Assembly: GCF_964340395.1 (NCBI RefSeq)
Contig: NC_135562.1
Span: 14,105,796 to 14,169,795, forward strand
DNA from: Glandiceps talaboti
Taxonomy: Eukaryota > Hemichordata > Enteropneusta > Spengelidae
Length of the DNA stretch: 64,000 nucleotides
Reading direction: 5' to 3'
The position numbers and the translations under genes are program-made. The notes under the pieces are model-generated. The model ran no database searches, had not been told where the DNA came from, and saw only the letters and a list, made by a program, of their open reading frames with translations. Every line of letters starts with the position of its first letter. Within the stretch, counting starts at the first letter, position 1. Positions 47,411-64,000 of the stretch are shown one piece after another.

Positions 47411-47485
47411 CAGTATTTTTTGCTAACGCCTTGTACAGGTATTCCGATTCCATTGCCCCTGTCAGCTCTTTCACCAGACATGTGT
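47411..47485 (-). pseudogene. Remnant of methyltransferase exon 2 downstream of H4
   Basis: The minus strand still encodes a diverged version of the exon 2 end (MEYLYKALAKN, broken by a small insertion). It lies about 270 bp downstream of the H4 stop, in the same relative place as the remnant after H2, and the flanking bases are also shared. The pair was therefore copied together. Confidence 0.65.
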
Positions 47486-47749
47486 GACCTTTCACTCAAT
47501 GATTGTTGACACATTTCACAACTAATTCTTGTAGGTTGATCATCTTCATTTTTATTATTAAGTGATATTTTATTTATAGATTCGATATGTTGAAAGATTA
47601 AAATCACATGACTCTAACACAATACATGAATGGAATTTGTCATAAACATTAAGATGTTTTACACAGTATTACACTATAATTTCACAAACCTAGAAGATAT
47701 ATTTTGACCGTTAATGGCTCACTTGAAACAAGACTAATATCAACACTGC

Positions 47750-52635
<4,886 letters not shown>

Positions 52636-52685
52636 GGTTGATATGTGACTTTAGGGAAGGCACATACCTGTAGATAATATGCATG

Positions 52686-52693
52686 TGACGTCA
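52686..52693. promoter_or_regulatory. CRE/ATF-like palindrome upstream of H4
   Basis: TGACGTCA lies 50 bases upstream of the H4 ATG. Confidence 0.5.
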
Positions 52694-53199
52694 TCCGTCA
52701 TAGGAATGAGGCTAGCTCACAACCACCGCCGTCTATGGTACATGCAAATATGGCGGGAAATTCGTGCATGTTCGTCAATATTGATTATGTAGTATGGCAT
52801 AATCCCTTACAATGTATGGCTCGGCTTGAAAAAAAAAATTAATCCCGCACTTTCGAATAGACCTCTAATGCTTCAAACATTTCATAATGTTTGCCTACAA
52901 TTGATGCACAATGAATGAAACGACCCGTGCCATGTCTGTACTAGGGCGACATGATGAACTTACTGTTTCAGTGTTCAAGCCAAGCGTAGAGTGACTGCGT
53001 TCGGGCAGCTCTATCTCTATTTTTTTATGTTTACCTTTTCAAATATTATTTCTGAACAAAAGTGCCTTTTAATTTAATTTAATTTATTTCAAAAGAATAG
53101 GGCCGCCACCCATCATTCGACGAAAAGAGGAAAAATATTACAGTAACATTTGGAACACAAATAAAATAGAAATTACAAAGATAATAGCGTCTTCTCTCT

Positions 53200-54850
53200 G
53201 AGCAAGAACGCTTTAAATACAAAAATAGACGAACAGTGTAAGCTGATTTCTGGTCGAAAGTGGGGTTATTGCTTTTGCTCGTGTTGGGTACTGTATAAAA
53301 TAATTTGGTATTAGTTCCTTTCTAAGAGACTGGTATAAAGGACAAAATAACAAAACATGCAGTTCATCATCAGGAACATTTAGACCTTCATTTTCACAAG
53401 AAAATACATTTCCTGTCTGAGATAGCTTTACCGACATGTCTTCCACTCTCAATAGCTAAAGTATGATTTGAACAACGGAATTTAGCTAATGCTATTTTAT
53501 ACCTGGATATAGGGATACTTTGTAAATATAATTCAGGTTCTAGTTGAGACTTAAATGTAGCATAAAACCTGAGTCTTGGGGATTCATTAATTATATCGTG
53601 CCACTCTTGTTGATAACAATCAGTTAATGTTTGGTGAAATATAGACATGAATAATTCGACATTACCAACCTGTTGCTCAAACCAAGCATAACCAAAGCCA
53701 TACTTAAACAAGTAGAGCTCTTTAATTTGTGTAGCCCAAGTGGTTTTATCTGCCTCATCTAATTTCTTTAACATTTCATAGGCAGCTCTAGGGTACCGAG
53801 AACGATCCATACGTAAAAGCTTTTAAAGCCAATATGTCGTGCACATCTTTTCATGTACGTACAGCAAAGTAGGACCCTGCCACACTCGCCCAAAATAGCT
53901 TCAGTAATTGTGCTGCTCCCGACCCCTAATAAAAACCTACAAAAACGGAGATGATTTTTTTTCTATTGTTGGGGAGAATTCATAACCCCAGATTTCAGAT
54001 CCATAACAGAGCACAGGTGCTACACAACTGTCAAATAATTTGAAAAATTATGCATGGACATACACCTAGTTTCTTTATCACAATTTGTATCTGAGTTAAC
54101 GCCTTTCTGGCAACTGTACATTATCCCTTACGGAAACCAGCTTGAGTTTCAGTTAGCAGTTTAGAATCCTCTGTCTGAACGTTTATTTAAAATTTTAGTA
54201 AAGATTTTGCTTGTGGCTGACAATAGTGAAATGCCCCAGTAATTGTTAACGTCATCAATCTTTAGGAAAGTTACCAGTGACTATACAAATCACAAAAATA
54301 CTTAGAAATTCCAACAACATTACATTTAAACATTGCATTAACAAAACCGTCAGGTCCTGGTGATTTGTTATTTGCTGAAGACATAGATACTTCATCTTGT
54401 ATTTTTCTCATGAATTCATCAGACTGATCAGGTTTCCATGTATATTTGTACCATTGTTGACAAGATACTGTATCGTCTGTATCTGAACAAGAAAGTGTTT
54501 TCGGGGAACGTGATGGATAGGGAAATGATCGGAATAATCAATGTCATCAACAACAAAATTACTAACATGGTGGAAACAAGGAGTCTTGAACAATTATGTA
54601 ATCAACCACACTAGAACCATTGGTTGTACAACAAGTGTAATTACCTCTACGGTCGCCTTTTAAGTGTATTTTAGATGTTCAGAGAGATGTAAATATAATT
54701 TCAAAAAAAACCCAGGAAAATTCTGCTCTTCAAATAGAACTCATTAATATGCTACCATCAGTACCTGTTCATCCACTGAACATGGCATCCAACACCTCTA
54801 GCTAGCTAGCTCTGGTTACAGCTAGGCACATCACTCTCTGTGAGGAACCC
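53200..54850 (-). mobile_element. Decayed non-LTR retrotransposon
   Basis: On the minus strand, about 54650-54480 encodes the end of an endonuclease (GDRRGNYTCCTTNGSSVV, then DDIDYSDHFPI). About 54400-54130 carries traces of the reverse-transcriptase start (NNKSPGPDGFV). 53810-53215 encodes the C-terminal region (RSRYPRAAYEMLKKLD, FGYAWFEQQVGNV, LAKFRCSNHTLAIESGRH, then DDELHVLLFCPLY). Several frameshifts and a missing palm show it is dead. Clade assignment was not possible by eye. Confidence 0.75.
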
Positions 54851-54992
54851 AAAGCTAGATAATATTGATTGAAACTGTAGAATGTTACCATGGATCTTTG
54901 ATCCAATCAGTTGAAGTTCAACAACCCCATTTTGTTTATTTTATGCTTTGTCTGCTTGATATATCACAAGAAACCCTGTGACCACATTACAA

Positions 54993-54996
<4 letters not shown>

Positions 54997-55061
<65 letters not shown>
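54997..55061. repeat. (TA)n microsatellite
   Basis: An uninterrupted TA run of about 65 bp. Confidence 0.95.
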
Positions 55062-55064
<3 letters not shown>

Positions 55065-55610
55065 AACATACAAAAACAAACTTAACATACATGAGGAAAT
55101 GAAAATATTTGACTATGATACCGAACATTTAATTGTATACCGATACATGTATATGCAGGCATGTGTATACATGTATTACTTATTACGCTGATTCTGTATA
55201 TACACTTTTGAGGGAGTATATAGAACCTGTACGCATTCGTTTGATAGTGTACAGGCCTGCAATATATCAATAAAAATGTATGTACATGTATACAGATATT
55301 GAAATTCATGTTTTTTTAATTTTCATTTCATTTTATCATGCAAATGTTGCATCTTACTGTTTAGTTTTACTCGTTAATATTAATTTGCTTGGGTTTTTTG
55401 TTCTTGTATTTTTTTGTCTCTCTGTGCATTCGTATGTGTAATTTTAAAAAAATATAAAAAATATGTACAATCTGATCAATTTAGATGTAATAAGATCATA
55501 CATCTACATTTTTTGAAATTAGGATTTTCCGTTATTGATTTTTACATTGTTTTTCGTGAATATTATTTGTTCACATCAAAGTCTTTATTAAGTTATTTTG
55601 GTAGTACACT

Positions 55611-55617
55611 CACACAC

Positions 55618-55650
<33 letters not shown>

Positions 55651-55652
55651 TA
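55611..55652. repeat. (CACA)n/(CAGA)n microsatellite
   Basis: A short CA run is followed by eight CAGA units. Confidence 0.9.
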
Positions 55653-56238
55653 AATATTAACAATCTGTTATGTTTATTGGTTTGGTATGGAGTATTTCTT
55701 TTTGGATGATGTGGCCCTGAAAAGAACAATGCATTTGGTTTGGTTGGCCTTCACAAAATCCAGTTGGGTTAATTCCGAAGATATAGCCCCAGCAGATCTT
55801 TTTAATAATTCCGTGAGAGTGAAATAACTCTTACTATTACCCACATTGTGATATGGCAAAATCCACTGGGAGACAATTATTCATATTATTGCCCTATCAA
55901 TTATACATGCAAGTATCATCCTAAGCAATGGTAATAAATCATATATTATCAACATTAAAATATAGAAAAACCATTTGGGAGACAATAATTCATTCTATTG
56001 CCTACATCCCAAGTAATGGCAATCAATAAACTATTGTTTTATATATAATTGCCTTGATAACCACATATAGCCTTTGCTAATTGTCTCATTGTTCAACGTT
56101 CATCTCTACTTGATGTATGACCGGGTTGCAAAACTCAAATCTCAAAATTGCCTGGCTGGAAGCTCAAATCACAGAATAGCATGGTTGGAAAACACAATCT
56201 CAGAATATACATGCCAGTATAAATTCACAGTGATGTGT
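55653..56238. other. 3' flank of CREG, no gene seen
   Basis: AT-rich sequence. Short repeated words (GGGAGACAAT-ATTCAT-TATTGCC) at about 55868 and 55978 suggest a small local duplication. No coding potential is recognised. Confidence 0.4.
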
Positions 56239-59200
56239 TTAAGGTTTAGCTTTAAAGTAGTCCTCAGGGGTAATATGCTTCCCTCCTCCAAAGAAATCTA
56301 TCATCCACACATCTTTGATATCAAGTTTAAAAAAAAGAAATTTATGACTTGAAGACCAATCTGGCATTACTGGATGTCTTGAGAAGAGTGCTTTCTTGGC
56401 AAACTCTGTCTCCTGTGAGTCTGTAACCTCTTGCATTTGACCTGAAAGCAACACACAAATACAATTGTTACAAAAAGCAAGTCTTCATAGAAAACATGCT
56501 CCCCCTCAAATACTTGACTTCTATGTGACAGAGCTAGAATGGGGCAATGATTTAAAACAAATTAGTGGCATCAAATAAATACTAAAAAGTGTCTCTGATA
56601 TGCAGCTGGATTTTCATAATTAACCATGAAGATCAAATTTTAGGTCAAAGGTCAAAGTATAAAAAGAAAATTTACAACTAATAATACTTTTGAGAAAATT
56701 ATGATTACAAATATGGCCACCATTTAGTGAAAAGTTATGTAAACAACAAAAATAATGAATAAATATTTCTCTTCTCTTGTTCTGCATTAACTTAGAATAG
56801 ATGTCACTTTGAAAGAAATTGGCCACACATAATGCTAAGCTGTCTGCAATATGCAAGGAATGGATTGATTTTGATAAATGACCCAGAAGGACAAGGTCAA
56901 GGTCAAAGGTCTTGCAAGAAATATTGCAAGTGATTAGACACTTGAATGGACTCTATGAAGTTTTGAATTATGCAGTAATATATTGATCTATTACTCCAAA
57001 TATGGCCGCCATTCTGTCATTCACCTTTGTGCCAAGTTTGAAAGAAAACGGATATTGCATGTCTCAAAAATAGTGTATTACGGTCGGATAACTGGACACA
57101 ACGAAGTCCCAAATTGTAATATTACAGTTTTGGAGATAGGTCATAAATATTGAGTTTTCACTACCAATATGGCCACATTCAGTCAAATTTGCATATGTTG
57201 TAAGCAAAGTGATTTGCATATGTACCATATGACGTCATATTTGTGCCAGGTTTGAAAGAAATTGGATATTGCATGTCTGAGAAATGATATATTACAGATG
57301 GATGCATGGAAGGATGGACAAAGACCATTATACTACAAATGTATGCATGAGCCATTTAGTACAAAATCATTCTATTTCACGACAAAGCACGTCTATGTCA
57401 CTAGTTCTCCTGTGTTCAAAATATGAGTGAAAACAATAAAAATTACCATTACTCTCCCTGATTTTTCTTTAATGTTACTGGTATTATTCTGTTATTCTCC
57501 AATATTTTTCTTTATTTAGCCATAAAATACTTGTGACCTAAGGTCTAAAACAAAGGCCCCTTAGGTCACTCGTATTTTCCGTGGCTGAAGGAAGAAAACT
57601 ATAAGGGAATAACATCTTATTATAATAGTAACCCTGGGAGCGGGGGAACTAAAAATACATGTATATATAAACTTACCAAGAAGTACAAGTCTTGTACAGA
57701 GTGGGTTTTCAGGATCACCTTGTTCACTTGTTATACAGTCATTGACATCAGGTATCATAGTCTCACTAAATGTCAATGAAATGTTGTTATTACCGTTAAC
57801 TCGGAAATCTCTCACTGATACATCTAAGGCTGTGATGTAGAAGTATGGTATTCCTGTACTGTTGTTTACTGTGCCATCACTTACTGATGCAACATTGCCA
57901 AACGGATAACCTTTCATACCAGGCTGGGTGGATATGGTGTTCATCACTGCCCAGTTTGCCTACAAAAGTCAAAATTATGTACCTCAATTAGATGCACACT
58001 TATCACGGTTTCAGATAGCGGCCATATTTGATTTTTGCCATACAATAGTACCAATACAAAATAATCATTTACAAGTAAATTTAATTAAAACAGAAGAAAG
58101 GAGATGGCCATGTCTGTATATGAACATGATATCATGATACACTATAAACCACTCTCACTGCAAGTGCATACACCTGAGTACACCACACTTTCATTCACGC
58201 AGCAAGAGGTTCTGTTATTATTGCATAAACTTTTCACTGGTACAGCAAATTTCCATGTTGAAAGAAACTATTGTCATCATTTGCATATCAATATGCAGAC
58301 ACAGGTATGCAATAATGTTTTTGGTATTGCACTGCAGTAGAAATGCCACACAGACACTTGTGTCCCAAGATTTGTTTTAGAATATGAGAAAATATTGATA
58401 CTACTGAAATATTTGGCTGAAAATATGTGAAGGGGTAAAATAACTCAGGTTCCTAGGATCACGCAAGTCCACACACTGCTTATAGAAACCTGTCATTTTA
58501 GCCCTTCCATATATAAAAGGTGAAATATGTCAATATTATCAATATTTTATTGTATTCTGATAGAAACATATTCTGATACATATCTTGAGGAAACAAGTGC
58601 CTAGCTATGAAATGCCACTAGTATGCATGTACATGGTCAAGTAATCACAGTTACATTATATAATTTAAATATACAGGGCAGTACCTTTACAACTGTTGCA
58701 TGTTTTTAAATTCTACTACTTACCTGATGGACTACATATCGTGCTCTTTCAGCATAGTGCGTGAATGGTGGTCTGACTTCACTTTTAGTTTCAACCACTA
58801 ATGAAGAAGCCTGGAGTTGAATGAAAAATTACACCATTACCATATGCACCTAAATCATTGCAATAACATTCATTCCTTAGACAATTATTGGGAAATTAGT
58901 TTTATTTTTAGCAGTGAAAAGTATTACAGTATGACAAACATACACATATGCATGGTGTTGAGAAAGGGGAGGGGTCATGAGGGGGGGGGGGGGGTCATTT
59001 CATATGGCAATAAATAACAGTCCAATAGCATTATTAGTAAAATTGCTGGGCTGGGACCCTGGGAAGGTTCTAGACAGATAATAGTACCTCAAGGTTTTCT
59101 GTCCTATCTGGTTTCTAAAGCAGCTTATGAGACCTGCAAACTAATTTTAATTAAGTCAATTGTAAAGTCTAGATAAGTTCCAGCAATGATAGCATTGTGT

Positions 59201-60282
59201 TTTATCAAGTGCAAACATTTTGGCAAGTATCACCATGACAACAATTGCTCTGATACCCTTTAGTATCTATCCAAGATGATTGCCATGTCACTGACCTATC
59301 AGTAACCAGTGAGAAGCCTTTAACTAAAATTTAACATTGGAAAATATGGGGTATGATATTGATATTGGAACTTATTCCTGACCATTAGATCTTCTGGCAG
59401 TTATGTTTGATGAAGGCTTGTTGATAAAATGCAGATGTATAGTAGAGCCTATATAAAGTAGATGACACTTCGTCTACTGTGGGCATTCTTGTGGATGAAG
59501 CAGTGCCTTGGGAACCAATGGTAGATGAATTGTCAAAAGATTTTGTCTACTATAGATCAATTTCATCTACAATAGATCTACTCATTGGTAAGGGTAATTA
59601 GCAAGTAGTGTAGGCAAGGGAAACAGGAAATGTTTAGCACAAAAAACTGCAATCTCAAATTTTATGTTAATATAATTATAACACAACAGTGGTATGTCAC
59701 TTGTAAGGGGACAGTCATTTTTAACTGGCTATGGAGGGCCATTGTTTTGGAGTTGAAACACTGGCACTCCGGATTGGCCATATTTGTTTACAAATATTTA
59801 TTTTGTTTATTGTTTACTTTTAACATTTTGTTGTTTTTGCTTTTTAAAAATATATTTTCCGTACAAGGTGCAATGTAATAAAGTACTTATTTGAAAAGCT
59901 GGTGTTGTGGGTTTTTTCTGAATCAATTTTAACTGTTTTTGTGTTGCCATAATAAACCAATTACTAATACATTTAAATAATGCTACCTTATATATAGTTC
60001 AATAGCTGCTTTTGGTATTACAGGATTGCATGTGACAAAAAGTGACCCCCTCTCCCCCACTTGAAGTGGTATTCTCCAAAATGCCCCCCCCCCCTCCTCC
60101 CCACTTCAATTTTTTTTCCAAATAGACACCCCAGTGAGTTACAAATGACTACCCCTAAAATAGCATAAACAACTCAAACAAGGGTATCCGCGATCACTTA
60201 CTGCGTTGCAATCACTGTCTGCAAATATTATCACCAACAGTACGTGCATCACACATGAGGAGACACTATCCACTTTCGCCAT
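56239..60282 (-). CDS. CREG1: CREG-like secreted/lysosomal glycoprotein, 4 exons
   Basis: Exons on the minus strand are 60282-60202, 58810-58724, 57959-57677 and 56441-56239. All borders are GT-AG and the sum is 654 nt, giving 217 residues (human CREG1 has 220). Exon 1 encodes a signal peptide (hydrophobic VMHVLLVIIFA). Exon 2 has PPFTHYAERARYVVH, the conserved RxARYV-type start of the mature protein. Exon 3 carries NWAVMNTIST, FGNVASVSDG and GIPYFYITALD, and PENPLCTRLVL. Exon 4 carries FSRHPVMPDW and the hallmark DVWMIDFFGGGKHITPEDYF. CREG is a flavin-reductase-like split beta-barrel glycoprotein of the endolysosome and secretory pathway without known enzymatic activity. N-glycosylation motifs are seen at Asn89 and Asn115. 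It is on the same strand as its neighbours but unrelated to them. Symbol is by family; whether CREG1 or CREG2 is orthologous is not settled. Confidence 0.92.
57020..57330. repeat. Duplicated RTE-like 3' tail sequence in CREG intron 3
   Basis: GTGCCAAGTTTGAAAGAAA followed by GGATATTGCATGTCTCA occurs at about 57040 and again at about 57245. The second copy is followed by a GATGGATG-rich end. The style matches 3' ends of RTE-type elements in invertebrates, but no protein is left. Confidence 0.45.
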
Positions 60283-62907
60283 GGTGTTCGGGTGACTCTG
60301 ATGTGCTGCGCTGTTGTCTTGATCCTTAGACGTAAGACGGGGGTGTCCGTATATGTAATCGTTGCAGAGGTACGACAGAGGATCCGGACCCGACTCTAGC
60401 GTACAGCAGAGGAACCAGAGGAAAGGCATACACAATGAAAATTCATCACGTGATATGACAATGACACAACATTGCGTAACTAGCGTTTGTTGTAACACTA
60501 CTTCTGATTGGTAACTCGGAGAAGGCCGGGCGATCGCTATCAACACGTACGAGGAACGCGAGCCAATGCAATTTTATTATGACTTTTAATTATACATGGG
60601 AAAATTTACTATGCTGAAATAATGATTCCATCATGTATAATGAAATAATAATGAAAACAGCTGGAAATTTAGAATGATGATATCCCGTCTAGTATAATAA
60701 GGACGCCTTTTGTAATGTACCGTAGTCACGTTAATTACAGGGCTGTCCCCTTTTCCAATCGGTCCGGGGAAGGGGGGGGGGGGGGGGGGGGCTTATTTTC
60801 AGAAAATGGAAATTAGGGGAGGATCACATCAATTAATTTGACTCATCTAACAATGCATTGTAAATAATTAAAGACATCACCTCATGTTTTCCAACGTGAG
60901 TTGAGTGATGGAGAGACAAATTACAAAGAGTTGTACATAGCAAGAGCTATAAGCCTATAGGCTACCATATCAGTCCAACCGTAGTACAAGTTGATGCACC
61001 AGATAGGAGACACGCATGGACTCGAGATTAAATTATTCACAATTTAAGTTTCTTTGGAGCCAAGCGTGCTAGAGTATCGTGTTCTGCGTGCATGCCTTTA
61101 CAATTAATTATTCATTTATTCATTGTCATATGCTCTTTGTACTATTTATATTCAAGGAACTGAAATACATCAAATTATTGTAGGACATGTGGAACTGTGG
61201 AACTATATTGGAACGTACTCCTGAAAACTAGTCTAAGATCTCAGCTCGATTTCTGGGAAATAACTTTTGGCTAAACAATAGTTGATCATGTAGGAACTTT
61301 AGTTAATTCCCTTAACGTTCAATTGATCCCAAACCTGTGAATAAAATTGAATGTGAAGTTAAGTAAACACTGAGCACCAATAACACACACTTTAATTTTG
61401 CTTGACAGGACATCAACAGCCAATACAAATTACAAATCATAAAATAGTAATAAAAATAAATAATAATTAGGCTATCTACACTATGGAGCTTTCAGTAATT
61501 ACAAGAGGGGGGGGGAGGTTGTCACATTTTACAAATCGGTTGGGGAAGGGCCATATTTTAGAGAGTATGGAATTAGGGGAGGAATACGTTTTACTTTACT
61601 TACACATATAAATGCATATAAACAAACAAACAAACACCCACACACACAAATATGCACGCACACACACACACAATGAAACCCCACAGGGGCCTACAAACTG
61701 TGTTACAAACAAACAAACACACACACACACACAACAACAAACAAGCAACGAAAATACCATTAAACAGTAACAGCCTGCCAAAGAATTCAAGGTGTCATTC
61801 CATACACACTACCACATCCAGATCGGCAGTTAATTAGTGTGTTATGCTATACATAGCACAGTCAATGATTTATTTCTATAAATACATCAACACTAAGATA
61901 CAAAAAATGTCACATATGTAGACAAAACGTTCTGTATGTTCTATCATCTAAGTTCATTCTGGGTTTGACAGCTACATCACATACAAAATACTATAATGGA
62001 TGGCTATTTACAGTTTCCATCACTGATATATATCTTCTTGTCTCATCATAATTAGTGTGTTCTAGGCTGAGGTGACTCAAGTCATTTCTTGGAAAAAGCG
62101 AGGGATACATTTACATAACAATACATTCTTTTGTTATCAAAACCACAGACAAGGAATGTCAAATTCCTGCAACTCAGTCATTCTTTAAAATCGCTTCACC
62201 AAATTATCGTCAAACGTATGATCACATGGTTCAGAAGACTATGTCACTCATCTTCTGTTACCAGAGTTACCACATTTTCCCTTCTCTAGTACCAGGGTAA
62301 TCAGATTTCCCTCTCCGTTACCCTGGTTACCAGATTTCCGTCTTCTCTGTAACTAGGGTTACCACATTCACCTCTCTGTGTTACCAGTGTAGTCACACTT
62401 CCTCCTCTGTTACCGACGTCACTAGATTTTTGCCCACTCTGTAAGATTTTGTCTCTTTGTAACCACCAACATTACCAGATTTCCCCCACTGTTACCAGAT
62501 TTCCCTAATTTTGTGACCTAGCTTCTGAAACTACCACAGTGGCACAATCTTTTAGACCATATCTCCTAAAGATCTATACATCCTGGACTAGTACTTGTGA
62601 CAGTGATCACTTGAAAAGTGTATCCATCACTTAATGAAATAAACATCAGATTCCTGTGATTGATGTATGAAAAATCTGCATATCTGTATTAATCATAATT
62701 CACTGATGTCTAACCAACACCATGGAGGTATAGTAGACACAGGTAATGTTAGGCCATACTGGATCACTGCTAGAACAGTCACAGAACAATGACTGTGAAC
62801 AAGACTCAATTTGGTTTTTCTTCACCCCTTATCCCTCCTCCATGACAATACCTAGAGGTAATCACATATCACTTGACACTGTCATTCACAAGGCTGACAA
62901 GGCTTCA
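60283..62907. other. Region between CREG and the polyQ gene
   Basis: The CREG promoter should lie just above 60283. At 60735-60840 and 61486-61600 are single-arm relatives of the GGGAGCCTT element, the first with a run of about 22 G. CA/CAAA simple repeats occur at about 61620-61745. From about 61990 to 62907 is probably the 3' untranslated region of the polyQ gene. Confidence 0.45.
62255..62515. repeat. Degenerate minisatellite of TTACCAGRGTTACCAG type
   Basis: About six loosely spaced units of TCTGTTACCAGGGTTACCAGATTTCC-like sequence, each 40-50 bp. They probably lie in the 3' untranslated region of the polyQ gene. Confidence 0.6.
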
Positions 62908-62944
62908 TTACATTTGTACTGACTGCTGCTGCTGCTGCTGCTGC

Positions 62945-62977
<33 letters not shown>

Positions 62978-63905
62978 AGATGTTGCTGTTGTTGCTGAAG
63001 TTGCTGCTGCTGTTGCTGTTGCTGTAATTGTTGTTGCTGAAGTTGTTGGTGTTGCTGCAACTGTTGTTCCTGTGTTTTGCTGCTATGAGAGATAAATCTG
63101 AGTCTCATCTGCAAGGGTTGTCTGAGGTTCTTGATGCAGCGTTCTACTTCATTCTTAACTAGATCTCCAGTAAACATGTACTTGATATGGTATCTGTATC
63201 ATTAGTTAAGAAATTTATCAAACATGAAATTGTACAGTAAAGGGGAACGCCACTCCAGGAAATAATGTTACATTTGTAACTTTGGGTTCTGGAGAGTCAT
63301 TTCATGGTGTTACATCACACACATTTTGTATACTTGTCAAGAAACTTCAAAAGAAGGTCTGAGTGTGTGTGTGTGTGTGTGTGTGTGCTTGTGTGTGCCT
63401 GTCTGTATGTGGCTGTTTGTATGTCCTAGTATATGTGTGTCTGTCTGTCTGTATGTATGTATGTATGTATGTATGTATGTATGTATGTATGTATGTGTGT
63501 GTGTGTGTGTACATATGTACTTCCGTACATATATGTATGTCAAATGCATGTGTACGTATGTATGTATATATGTATGTAAGTATGTATGTATGTATGTATG
63601 TATGTATGTATGTATGTATGTATGTATGTATGTATGTATGTACATTCATACGTATGTGTTTGTACATATGTATGCATAGGAAAGTCTGTGGGCATGTGGC
63701 TGTGTGTATGTGTATGTAGAGTCTGTATGTGGGTGTGAGTGTGAGTGTGTATAGTATGCACATACAGAAGTCTATTGTGCATTTGTGTGTGAAAACACAT
63801 GACCCATAGATAAGGATACAAGAAGTCTGTGATGGCATCGATATTGTTGATATGTGTGACTGTCTTGTCAACTTGTTCCAGCATTTCATACAATTCCTTT
63901 GTTAG
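62908..63905 (-). CDS. 3' end of a polyglutamine-tailed protein gene (two exons seen)
   Basis: Exons on the minus strand are 63905-63820 and 63193-62908 (stop at the end); the upstream part of the gene lies outside the window. The penultimate exon encodes LTKELYEMLEQVDKTVTHI and then AITDFL, an amphipathic helix. The last exon begins YHIKYMFTGDLVKNEVERCI, then LRQPLQMRLRFIS, and ends in about 50 residues dominated by Gln before SVQM. The splice phases agree (donor after TT, acceptor before ATAC). Glutamine is encoded mostly by CAA and CAG in runs, with CAG concentrated at the end, so length variation is likely. A nuclear or transcription-related role would fit the polyQ tail, but I do not recognise the family. 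Confidence 0.65.
62926..63070. repeat. CAG/CAA trinucleotide tract encoding polyglutamine
   Basis: The minus strand shows mixed CAA and CAG codons, with pure CAG (seven or so) at the 3' end and pure CAA (about eleven) next to it. Confidence 0.9.
63363..63640. repeat. (GT)n and (TGTA)n microsatellites in polyQ gene intron
   Basis: A GT run, a TGTA run (about 63450-63495), a second GT run and a longer TGTA run (about 63565-63640) make up most of the intron between the last two exons. The long Tyr/Val/Cys open frames across it are artefacts. Confidence 0.95.
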
Positions 63906-64000
63906 CTGAATAAAAATGATACAAAGAATGATTTCAATTAGTGACAATAAAATAAAAATTGATATGACACGTCAATGCATGTCTATGTCATTCATTCTGC

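Noticed and set aside
57561-57676. Continuation of CREG exon 3 beyond LVLLG
   Set aside because: A consensus GTAAGT-type donor follows the first base of the Gly codon, the next exon is in matching phase, and the tail beyond it has no CREG similarity.

Overview
This is a eukaryotic, AT-rich, repeat-dense genomic window from an invertebrate animal. Every credible protein is split into GT-AG exons. The DNA between them is packed with microsatellites, foldback (MITE-like) elements, tRNA-derived SINEs and decayed non-LTR retrotransposons. The gene content (death-effector-domain proteins, a lineage-expanded histamine N-methyltransferase-like family, CREG) suits an invertebrate deuterostome such as a lancelet or hemichordate, or a lophotrochozoan. 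I cannot choose between these from the sequence. All exon models were built by hand by joining open frames at splice sites and checking that phases and lengths agree.

Layout. 1-3 kb: two non-LTR retrotransposon 3' fragments and a TPR-like exon scrap. 3.3-16.2 kb: two tandem eight-exon genes on the minus strand (D1, D2). Each encodes an N-terminal death effector domain, a TRADD-N-like alpha/beta domain, a linker, a coiled coil and a low-complexity tail. 16.2-25.1 kb: no gene, but large repeated blocks including a direct duplication with a period near 3.0 kb. 25.5-52.6 kb: four histamine N-methyltransferase-like genes, H1 (plus) and H2, H3, H4 (minus), each with three coding exons. H2 and H4 are intact; H1 and H3 carry small frameshifting insertions in exon 1. 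A CR1/L2-like retrotransposon sits just upstream of H3. 53-55 kb: a decayed non-LTR element. 56.2-60.3 kb: an intact four-exon CREG gene on the minus strand. 62.9-64 kb: the last two exons of a minus-strand gene ending in polyglutamine.

Working picture. D1 and D2 look like paralogous death-fold adaptor or scaffold proteins. Their 5' halves (DED and TRADD-N-like) have diverged strongly, while their 3' halves, introns included, are nearly the same. This points to gene conversion or a later partial duplication. D1 differs from D2 by one missing base in the last exon, which sends translation through a roughly 270-bp (GA)n tract. The methyltransferase cluster shows birth and death of copies: intact and broken genes, stray exon and flank remnants, and a shared TGACGTCA motif just upstream of the start codons.
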